Positions 33,940-45,900 of a stretch of DNA of 64,000 nucleotides are shown here, piece after piece. The number at the start of each line of letters is the position of its first letter. The stretch's first letter is position 1. Origin of the DNA: Symsagittifera roscoffensis (lineage: Eukaryota; Xenacoelomorpha; Acoela; Convolutidae). The stretch is taken from contig NC_087065.1 of assembly GCF_963678635.1 (NCBI RefSeq), forward strand, positions 10,625,579 through 10,689,578. Direction: 5' to 3'. The notes under the pieces are model-generated. The model saw only the letters and a program-made list of their open reading frames with translations, had not been told where the DNA came from and did no database searches. The translations under genes and the position numbers were made by a program.

Positions 33940-36900
33940 ATGTCGAAAGCATCGTCGAAGTGTGAAACGGATACCTTACTAGGCGAGAGTTCTGGCGACA
34001 TAGGGCAATCTTTGGAACTAAGTTATAATTCATTCTTTTCCACCCGAAATTGCATTGCATACGCGGGAATGGTTGGATATTTCCTTGCTTATTCATCCCG
34101 TATTATTCTGAGCGTGGCTATTAATGCCATGGTAGTTCAGATACCAGAAACTAACGCTGTTAATGAAAATTGCCCCTTGCATCACAATTCGACAGCAGAA
34201 CTGATTCCTGGTCACTTGGAGAAAGGTAAGTGACCAAGATAAATGTCAAGGCCTGAAGACGAATCAAAATCACTTGAGACTAAGCACATGTTCTGAATAA
34301 AAATGTTAAACAGCAGTTTAATCGGCCATTGGATCCAACGCTTCTGCAGGTTAGTTAACGCCTTCTAGTTTGGAATCATTTTTGTTACATCAGCTTACCT
34401 AATATATATCCTGGATATATCTACGCCACCTTTAAACCCAAAAGAATTTTGACTCCTTTTCAAAACATGCTTTGTAATTCTAATAGTTAGTTGAGTAACC
34501 CCTAAGTATTAAAAAATAATCGGTCGCTTTAAAAAAGAGTAAAGCAAGTTCGGATAGCAGTTATAGTTGATAACACAAGCATAGCTTGTGTTATACTATG
34601 AACTTTCTTTTTTTTCCAACCTAAGTCGCAAATATTGCTGCGAGGCTATTGTTGTGACAAAAAGTTCATTTTGAAAGTGTTCATTTTGATCCAGCTATTA
34701 GGTACAGCCGATGCTAAGGATATTAACATAAACTATTATATTACAAATTGCGCTTTAGCTTCAAGGTATCATAGATCTGTAGCGTAGAGGTAGGGAAGGA
34801 GACCAGCAACAAAATAAGAGGTTTCAAACCTGGGCAGGATCGGATGTTTTTAATGAAATTTTTCGTATACTAGTAAAATACGTCCGCTGTATAAATTGAG
34901 GCATGTTAGTTGGTAGATTTCTTTTTTTTTTTCAAATTGACTGTTACTGCTAACGCGTCATAATTGGCATGCGTCATATAGCAACTATCTAGACTCATAA
35001 TTGGCGTGCGTCACTTAAGAAATTTTGCAGTCTGGAAGTTATTCTCATTCAGCTTTTCCCAGTAGCATTATCGGTCATATTTTGCTTGTATGCGAAGTGC
35101 AACTTCGCATCTGTGTAAAATTTTTGTACTCTTTACACTAGCAAAGCTTGTGTGTTATTACGAACTTTCTTTTTTTCCAACTAAGTCGCAAATGTTAGTG
35201 CTATTTTTTAAAGTGCTCTTTTATTGCAGTGTATGCATAAGATCAATAACCAGCGATTAAGTACAGCAAATGCTAAGAATATTAACACACACTGTTGTAT
35301 TAAAAATACCACTTTAGCTGCAAGGTGTTAGTTATGGTTCTGTATCGACATAATTGGCTTGCTTCACTTAGCAATTATGTAGACCCATAATTGGCGTGCG
35401 TCACTAAAGAAATTTTGTAGATTCAAAATTTTACTCAATCAGTTTTTCTCAGTAGCGTTGTCGGTCATATTTTTGCTTGCGTATGCGAAGTGCAACTTCG
35501 ACTCTGTGTTTAATTATGCCATCGAGCAGCTAATGTTTTAGTAAGAACCATCTTTTTTTCTAGCCTAACTCGCAGATGTAATTGCTTATTAAAAGTGTTC
35601 ACTTGTGTGCCTTTTTGTTATCACGATCTGGAGCATTGGAAATTTTATGCATCTGTTCTCGGTTTTATTTGTGGCTTGTGTTTTTGATGGACTAAGCGTC
35701 TATGACTGAGTGGATAATGTGTGAGACTCATAATTTCTAGGTCGCAGCAGGTCGTAGGTGCGAGTCCGAGATTTATTTTTAATTTTTCTTATTGCATTTT
35801 TGGAACTCTAGAGCTGATTTCGATTAAGAAAAAGGTCCTATTTTTATCAACAGTAACTGATCCTGAAAGGAGGGAAAAAAGCAGAGATAAACAGGTTCGC
35901 CTAAAAAAAGGATAGTCAGTTTCTGTGATGGTAGCACAGAATGTTCCGACCATATTCTTAAAAAAACTACTTTACTTTTTTCTTGCTTGTACTGTTTTTC
36001 TCTTGAACTGTTTTTTATGCTTTGTACTCCGTAAAGCATAGGTTTTTCGTTCTAAATTTTTTAAATTATAATCGAAAGTTCTGTCATTTGTCCTGTTACC
36101 AAATCTGATTTTGATGAATTTTTTTCATTTTTTCTTTCTGGATAGAACCGTTTAAGCCTAAGTTTTATCGGCTTTGTCAGCTTATATTGCGGAGGGCAAA
36201 AAAATACTATTTGACAAATTGAGGTACAGTCAAATCTCGATTTAACGTACCTGTTTGGGCGGTCAAAAATAATACGTAAAATCTAGGTCTACGTTAATTA
36301 AAGGTTTGAAAAAAAGGCGTTTTAAATGAATTTTGTTCATCATTCATGGGTGGTGCATACATAAGTATCAAAATAATCGCAAAACTTCGATGCTTTGATG
36401 AACTGTTTGGAGCCCGGAAACAGTAAACTCCTGAGTCGCCGGTGCTTCATTTCCAGATTCCACCAAAAAACATCATTTTCTTTGTCATTTTCTGGTTCAG
36501 CGAAAGGTTCGCTTGCTGAAGAGTGACGTTAAATAAAGGTTTATTTTCATTGCAAACATTAGTTTTGGTCCGATGCAGCAGTTACGTAATACCAAGGTTA
36601 TACGTTAAATCAAAACTACGTAAAATGAAGGTTTTACTATGGGAAAAGTTTGGGACCGGAAAAAGAATTACGTAAAACCGAGGTTTACGTTAAATCGGCA
36701 GTCCGCTAAATCGAGATTTGACTGTATTATAAAATTATATTAGAATTTTTTACTTAATTTTTTTAGACGTTTTTGGAAAGTTTTTCTTTCACTTAGCTAA
36801 AATTTTGGTTTTTCTCAGCAACTAATTAACAGATTTTCAAAAACTGGTATCAACTAAAAGAACGGCTCCCGCATTGTGTGTCTGCCTGTTTCCCTAGTCT

Positions 36901-39900
36901 TTAATATAACTTCCCCTTTCAACTTCTTTCGAAAGGTTCAACGGGATAATGTTTGTATCATTTTCTTAAGTTTTTGTGTTTTTTTTCGGAGACAAAAACT
37001 CTAAATCTGAGATATAAATTTCAGTGGAAAGTACAGGTACTAGGGATTTTTTGTGTATAATCGGCTACGACCTTATTTGAATAGAAAAATATATGGTCTC
37101 AAAAAAGCTTTTTTTTGAAATTTTGTTCATTGTTTCAAACTTTTTCGCCAAAAAGGAACCTTCACAAACCTGGAATTAAAGAATCAATCAAAAAATAATT
37201 GGCGACGCCTTACTTTCATTAGAAAAAATTAGGTTTTCGGAAAAGGCAAAATTTAAACTTTTGAAATTTTCTTGCCTGTTCTCTGAAACTAATCTGCCAA
37301 TTTTACGATTAAAGATTCATTTGAAATAACAGTTTGAAATAAATTTTTCAGATTTTGATCGTTTTATGGAAAGTTATTTTGTTTTCTCAAACTTTTACCC
37401 GCGAATTCTGAGTTAAATGATTCAATTGAATAAACATTTTTATCCTGCATAAACAATTAATGATATGATACTTCACTCAACCATTTACGATGATTATTTA
37501 GGGTAAATGCGTTTAGGCGAAAAACAAAAAAGCCTGCTCGCTCACCTTATTCGCTCGAAGTTGAAAGGGCTTTAATATGAAATATCACCCAACCCATTCC
37601 GATTATTAGTTTTGATACCTGTTTTTGTGTGCAAAATGAAAGGAAACAAAAGACTTCGTACGAATACAAAATTACTCCCCATTTTCAATGGTCGGAACAA
37701 CTGGGATCCAATTGTCCTTTTTTCTCCAAATACTTGCTTTTTGTGCGTAGTGTATCCGAATAAATAAAAGTTGAAAAAAGGAATGCTAGAGTCAATTATT
37801 CACGAAAACACTACTTTTTTTCAAAAACTAATCACAAAGAAACATAAGTATAGCTGGTTACTGTGCAAGTAGCACAGAATGCTCCCACCATAATCTCTAA
37901 AAAATACAACGAAAAAGCATTTTCAAAACAGTGTTGTTTTTTTCTGCGTGGTGCGATAAAAGGATCTCAAGGAAAGGTTAGAGCTGAGGCATATTCGACT
38001 CGAAAAGTAAAAATAAGCATATTGGACACCAAAGTTTATTAGAAAAATGATTGGAAAAACAAAAAAAAATCAAAAAAAATTAATAATTTTTTTATTTTTT
38101 TTGGTAAAATTTTTTGTGTTCGCAATTCAAACTAATTTTACACGAGTGAAACTAAAATTAGGCTCAAAATGCTTTATTAATTGGCTCGAAATAAGCAAAT
38201 TATCCTGCTCGCTAGCTTTGTTCGCTCAACACAAAAGAAAAAATCAAAAACATACAATCGGTCGAAATAAAAGCTTAATCTTATTTCCGGCACGATTTTA
38301 AAAGAGCAGTTTTTAAAGATTGTTTTGACTAAGAGGCGCTAAATTAAATTTTGATAGCATTAACTTCTTGAAGTAAAACTAATTTTTCCGCGGCTTAAGT
38401 AGCTGATTAATATCTATCTAACGTTACTCACTAGCTTTACTTGCAGGATTTTAGACTATAACGGAAAAAAATTCCGACTAGTTTCAAGTGATGTTTTGGA
38501 AATACTTGAAATTACGACTTCGAGGGATTTACTATGAATACCAATGAAAAAATGGGGAGGAACTTTGTATACGGGTGTGTTTTAGATTTTTAGTTTTTTG
38601 TTTTCCACGCAAAATCAACCAACATAAATATTCATCGTGGAGAGTTGAGTGATATATTCTATTAAAGCCTTTTCAGTCATGATTTGAACGACTTTGAAAA
38701 TTTCGAAAAAGTCTTACCAGTGTCGAGAAAAACCGGTTTGAAATTTTGGATTTTGAAATTTTTTACAGCTTAATTTAAACGGTGAAAATTTAGTTTCACT
38801 CGAGTAAAGTTAGTTATTTGAGGATTTTAGCGCCCTTTTGGAATCAAAAACTTCAAAAGTTCAAAAAACTGCTTAAAAAAATGAATAAATTTTCATTTTT
38901 TTATATTTTTTTCTGAATTTTCGACTTATTTTTCTACAAAATTTTTTTGCATTTTGCGTATTTTACTATGACTATCGAAAATGTCTAAGAGGTATAAGAT
39001 CGGTCCATATTCTCAAGGCAAGTTGACACTTATTCTATTCTTGTGTTCTTTTTTTAAAACAATTTTTTCATGCTTTTTATCTGCTATTCGGCAACTTCAA
39101 ATCGACTTTTTAAAGCATTTTACTGCTTGGTTCAAAGAAAACTTTGCGGAAATCTTGACTTCATAATTAACTAGTTACCAAAAATGACTCTTAGGTTGGA
39201 AGATTCGAATTTGAATCACGTTTTCTATCAAATTATTTTTTCAGTTTTTTTGGACTCAACGGGCGTCTAACCATTTTTTGTCGGGTTACTTATCGATTCA
39301 TTTTGTCGGATTACTTATCGATTCATTTTCTTTGCTTCTGCAAATTAATTGCTGACAATGATCCTTTTTATACGTTTTTTCTCAATTTCATTCGAGATAA
39401 AGATATAAAAAATTTGGCCGACCGGCAATGTTTTTTTCTCTTTTTTTTCTTTTTCGCTATCTTAAAATTTTAGACATTTTGAGTGTTTTTGAAGTATCAG
39501 CTGCTACAGCCAAAAGATGAAAGCGAAGTATAGCCTAGAGTGGGCTTTTCATTCATATTTCATAGCAAATTCAAGAGTAGCATGTTTCAGTCGTGATTTC
39601 ACATCCAAGTGTTTAAAAAAACTCACAGAACAAAAAAAAATTCTAAAATTTTTTCAAAAAATTTCACTCGGAAAAAGTTTGAGATTAAACCCTCATTTTT
39701 CTTGTAAGTAAAATGAGTTTTTGGAAAAGATGGGTTTTTCTTTTTTTTTTCATTTTCCTTCCAAAAAACAACGTCATCGGAATATTATGAATGCTTGCAT
39801 AGCAACTGGCTGCTCTTGTTATGTTAAATCTTGCTCCTAATTTTTGAAGTGATAGTAAATTGAAATATTTTTCCGGATAGCCTGCTGCTGTCCGACCACA

Positions 39901-42900
39901 ATGATTGGAAAAGAGAACCCAAAAAATATATATTTTCATTTTTCTACTGTTGTTCTTTTTCCAGTAAAAAGAAATCTAGTTAGTTTATTGAGACAATTTA
40001 CTAGCTAAACTAATATATGAACTGCAGGAGAAACAAATTGTGAGTTCCAATAGCCTGAAAAACGGAAATTTTTTTACCATTTTTTCTCAAAACGGAAACC
40101 ACGTTTCTGTTTTTAAAATCCGAATCACGTTTGAATGGAGTGTAATAAGACAGCGTCCTTAATCCCTATGAAGTTTTTTTGAGAAAGTCGACATAAGTTA
40201 TCTCAAAGTTACTTCCCACTTCGTTAGGTTGTCGGATCAAACTTTTGACTTTTTAATTTTTCATACTAGCATAAATGTTTTTTTTGCATTTGTATCCGAA
40301 CAAAAATAAGTTTTCAATATTGCTGGGAAAAATTGTCTAATGGTGGATTAACAGCTCTCTGAAATTGATTCTTTGAAATTTGCTGTATATACTTTTAATT
40401 GTACAAACTTGATACGAGTAACATCAAACTTCTAAATAACCAAACTTTAATCATTTTTGCCTTTTTTGTGTGACCTTATCTCACCATGCGCAAAATATGG
40501 GTTGATTTTTGTTAGTTAAAGTTTGCTTAGATTAATTTTCAATATCAGAATGATTTGCGCTATGCTGAATCAAAAATTTGCAAAAAGTTTTTACCATTTT
40601 TTTCGGTTTTCAGTAAAGGGCGTTATTAAAGAACTCAGATTAAAGAGGCAAGGTAACAGCAAAATTAATGTGTACTTAGCATAAAACTAAGTTAATAGCT
40701 CATTAAAATGAGGTTTCAATTGAGCTAAGAGCTCATCAAGTAAATTGTAAATTTCATGACATTTTGAAAATAGGAAAATGTTCTACCAAATATTTTCGAC
40801 ACTGAGAATTTTTTTGATTCAATTTGGAATCCGAATCACGACCACTAAGTCTTTAATATGATATCAACTCTGAACCACTGTGAATTTCCATCAACTTACC
40901 GAAAATTGATGAAATAAAACTAGCTAATCCATAGTTCCTTCCTGTCGACTAAGTGTGTCCAGGCTGGCCACTTGGTCTATATTTATAGACTGGTCTATAA
41001 AAGTCATTATTTGGTCTATAATTTTTTGGAAGTCTATATTTTCTAGAGACCATGTAAAAGTCACTATTTACAACAAAGCTTCTGTTTTTTAAAATTTTTA
41101 AAAAACAGTTTTGAGACATCCGTTTTTGGTGAAACCGTTTTTGGTGGTTAAAATTTTTAAAAAGCACGGGCCGAAAAAACGCAGTTTTTTTCAAAATTAT
41201 GCCTGCGGCGCAGAAATTTTGGCCAAAACAGGGCAGGGACTTTTCAGTGCTTTGGCAGAGCTTGAAAAATTAATTTGGTCGACCTAAAAAAAAAGGTCGA
41301 CAAAAAACTTCGAAAATTGTCATAGTCACTTGAGGTCTATATATTTTTGAGAAAATAGTGGCCAGCCTGCTGACGTCCTACGACGAACAACAACTCAAGT
41401 TCTTTTTTCTTCGAAATGAAAATCATAGTATACTCAAAAATGTAAATTCGTTTATCTTTTTTGACCGTTGATATTTCCTCGATCGATCGATTATACAAGC
41501 GGGCAATGCATGTGTTATATTACCATTCAACGTTTAAACTATTGTAATCAAGACATATCATTCTCTGACTTTTATGTGCCAAATTGTTTTGCGTACTTAT
41601 TGAAGCAGCATGCATTTTATCCAGTGAATTTCTATTAGCATGAGTTAAACTCTTTTAAGACGTAATTATCATGACAGTCTGAAAAATCATGACATTGGAA
41701 GTTTTGCGAAAATTTCAATATTTTTTTTTGCAAATTTGTGTTTTAGGTACATTTAACTGGACAGTTAAAGAACAAGGATACGTTCTGTCGTCTTTCTTCT
41801 ACGGCTCTGGCCTCACACAATTCCCATCCGGAATCATAGCTAGCAAATTTGGAGGCAAACTATCTTTTGCAATTGGCGTTGTGGGAACTGGAATTTGTAC
41901 CTTCTTAACTCCGACTTTTGCGTTTATTGGGGTGTACGAATTATGTGCACTTCGATTCCTCATGGGAATTTTACAGGGCTTAGTGTTCACTTCGATGAAT
42001 CATCTGATGGGCGTTTGGGTGCCCGAGTTCGAGAGGAGTTTCTACTCGGCCTTGGTTGGTGGTGCCGCTGACATCGGGAATATTTTCTCTCCTATAATTG
42101 CGGGCTATTTGTGCTCCTTAGACTTCATGCATGGATGGCCGTTAAGTGAGTCACCACATCCCATTATTGCAAATGTTCAGCAGAATAAATTTAAAATCTA
42201 CTTTTTGTGGCCCCAGAAATGTCATCATAATTTTTAATGAATCTGAGAAACGAGATGACTCGTCAATGTTTTTGGCTAAAGATGTCAAAAACCAGATTCT
42301 TATCTTGTTAAGTAAATATTTAACCCGCTGAAAACAGAAAAAGCTTAACACTTTTCGAGAAGTAAAAGGAAGGAACTATGGATTCGCTCTAGTTATTTCC
42401 GTCCAGTTTTATGGACCTTAAATGAAACTCGTTGGCGATCTGTGGTATCATATAAAAAGTTCTAATGTTCCTGATTTGGACTCCAAAAAAGCAAAAAAAA
42501 TGGTGTCTCAGTATCGAGAAGCAAAGTTTAAAATTGTTCCGTTTTTCAGTCGTGACCGCGCTCAGCTCAAAACTCTAAAATATTTATACTAAAACAACAA
42601 AGATATAACCAAAATTGAATTAATTCTGGAAACTGCATAAATTGCAGAATTTGTCGTTATAAACGAAAAAATATCTTTTTATAGCTAAAACTGATAATAA
42701 TACGTTTTGGTTCGGGTAAAAAAAATTGTTTTTTTTTTTTGGGGGGGGGCTCGAACCTTCGCCGAACCGTAGGCTTTGTTCCAGACTGCTCGGCCAACTG
42801 GTCCTTATCTTGTTCAATTTACTTGCTTTTATATTCTGGTTTATGGAAGGTTATTTGCGTGGCAACATCCTCCGCTCCCAAGGAAGCGAGACCGGGCGCG

Positions 42901-45900
42901 AGTTTTACTACCGGATGGGTAACATCGCCATTCAAAGTTTTTAGTACGGCAGATATCGGGCAACTCCGTCTTTTCCGAAGTTGAGTGTTCTAAAGCGAGC
43001 TAAAAGATAATAACCTCGGTGACTGGTGAACTCTATTAACCACACTAAATCGCCTGTCTTGAGTCCCCGTTCTGGAGAGGAGTGCCGCTCGGCTCGCTTA
43101 TTGAGACCTGGTACATACTCGCTTAGCCATCGTGACCATATTGCAATTGAATATGCCGGCTCACGAACTGTTTTCTATCGTTGAACTTTTCCTCAAATCT
43201 CAAGGAAAGGGATTTCGCACTTGCCTGACTAAGCAGGAAGTGGTAAGGCGTAATAGCTTCTAAGCTATCCGGATCACTGTTTACTGGAGTCAGTGGTCGC
43301 TCATTTAAAGATTGCTCGAACGAGCAGAAATGTGCGTCGAGTACTTCTGGCGCTAGTTTGCGGGTTCCAAGTATCGAGTAGAATGCACCCTTGCAGGACC
43401 TTACCAGACCCTTCCATAAGCCACCATGATGTGGCGCACTAGGTGGATTGTTTTTCCTCTTTACGCCTTTTTGTTCTAAACGGCTGTGAGCCTACTGATT
43501 CCAAGTATGGATTCACTTCAACAGTTTCTTTTCCGCGCCCACAAATTTTGTGCCGTTAAGTCGCGAATCTTTACCTCTGCCAATCAACACATATTTGAAC
43601 TATCTGCATTTGACATACCAGTTTTTTTTCGAAAGGTTTCCTGTTTTGTGTAAATTTGCCAACTCCAACTTGGAATAAATTGCCAATTTAACCCTCAATT
43701 TTTTAGGTATGCATGTTTTTCTCAAATGAATTTTTTAAAGACAACTCTAGACAGACACATGGAACATTTGGGGTAGATTAGTTTTTTTGGTCATATATTG
43801 TTTTTTACTTAACGGCTTTCGTCTCGCTTTCTGTCGGCTGGTTTGCCATGCTAATTTTGAGCTGTATAACAAGTAATGAAAACATCCGCTATGCCTCTGT
43901 GTACATTAATTTAGCAATATAGCAGCTATGCTTGTTTTTAAATCGGCCCTCACTGAAGAATATTTAAGAAAATTTATATTTAAGAAAATATTTTTAAAAA
44001 AATAAGAAATCGATTTTATATTAAGTTTTTTATTCCCATTTTTGGAATTTTGTTGGAATACTTGTGGTAACCACAGAGCAACCGACTAACTTTGTTTCTT
44101 TGTTAAGATTCATAAGAATCTAATGAAAAAATTTCTTTCATTTTCCGGTTTGAATACCGCTAAATCAATTGACCAGTATCGTCAGAATTTTAATTTAATT
44201 ATGCAATAAAATTTATTTTTCATCTTGTTTAGTTTTCTACCTCCATGGTCTTATCTCCCTGGGCTGGCTTAGTGTGTGGTGGAGAGTGGCATCCGACACC
44301 CCTTCGTCCCACCCGAGGATTTTGGAGGCCGAGATGACTTACATCACCAACAACACTGCCCAGTCAACCACACGCACACCCTTTCCATGGTCAGCCGCCC
44401 AAATAATTATTTTCTCACTAGGTCAAATTTTGAAATTGAATGTATAAAAGTGTTTGAAGAAATCTTGGTTTTTGATATCATTTATGGACGGTTTTGTGAG
44501 ATTTTGAAATGCAGTAAATTTTATAAAGCTAATATTAATAAGTTTTATATAAGCCATAAAGAGACCTGTGGACGTCTGCGTTCATGAGGTTGTTGAGCTC
44601 CTAAGAAAAATATTCGCCCCTTGACCATTCACCCCTTGGTTATTAAGATTCGATTAACGTAGTTCATAATCTAATTTAGGTCGTCATATTTTTGTTTGTT
44701 ATAGGAAAAAATTAACAATTTGTTCAAGTTGAAATTAACTTTTGATCTCTTTCTAAGTTCAGTTCATTTCCTTTGTTAAAAGGAAGGCAAACTCCACTAT
44801 CCAACAGCAAAAGTGTAAAGCTCACTAAAACGGTTCAACAAACTTGTATTTTCTTCCCCCTAAAAGGTTTAGAGGGGATGGTGCGGTTAATCCCGAAAAA
44901 CGTGATCGTCATCTAATTTCGAAAGTGGAATTGTGTTATCAGATTTCCCAGCGAAATAAAAGTTTTACGTACTGATCCAGTTTTCTACACCAGCAAAGCT
45001 TGTGTGATAGTATGAAATAAAAATAGCGAAATAAAAATTTTACGTAATGATCAAGTTTTTTACACAAGGAAAGCTTGTGTGATAGTTTTTTTCCAACTTA
45101 TGTCGCAAATATAGTGTTCAGTTTGAAAGTGTTCATTCAGTGGATAAGATCAATAACCTGCTATTAAGTTCAGACAATGCTATGGATTTAAACACATACT
45201 ATTATATTACATACAAATAGCACTTTAACTTCAAGGTATCATGTATCTGTAGCGTAGAGATTGGGAAGGAGACCCGCAACAAAATAAGAGGGTTCCATTC
45301 TGGACAGGATCGGATGTTTTTATTGAACTTTTTCGTATACTAGTTAAAATGCGTCCGTTCTATAAATTGGGGCATGTTAGTTGGTAAATGTTTTTTTTTC
45401 AAATTGACTGGTACTGCTAATGCGTCATAATTGGCGTGCGTCACTTAAGAATTTATGTTATACTCATTCAGTTTTTCCCAGTAGCGTTATCGGTCATGTT
45501 TTTGCTTGTGTATGCGAAGTGCAATTTCGCCTCTGTGTTTAATATGGATTATTTCAGCAAAATTGAGATTCAAAAATTGTTGTTTTTGCAAAAAACAAGT
45601 CAGTATTTGCATTCCGTTTACCTACATTCATTGACTATTTTCCAACGGTCTGATGGCTCCTTTTAAATTTTACAAAAGACCAATATATATGAGCAGTAAA
45701 TTGTTTTGATGAGTACGTTTTTGTCTATGCAAGCAACTTTAAAGAATCTATGGTTAACTTTCTGAGAGGAATTTTTGACTTATCTAAAGCTTTTTTTCTT
45801 ATTCAGGAAAAGAGCTTTGACCAATGGGCCTGTTCTGGCCCTAATAGTAGCCCAGTCTTGCTCTAACTGGATCAACATTGGAGTGATGTTGCTGCTCTCG

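Noticed and set aside
34571-35120. Helitron, because of the 3-prime hairpin
   Set aside because: The bases after the hairpin do not give the expected CTRR end, no TC start or A/T insertion site is evident, and a tRNA-like core is present.
42720-43000. Plus-strand ORFs starting near the G run
   Set aside because: They are antisense to the BEL/Pao fragment and have no similarity of their own.
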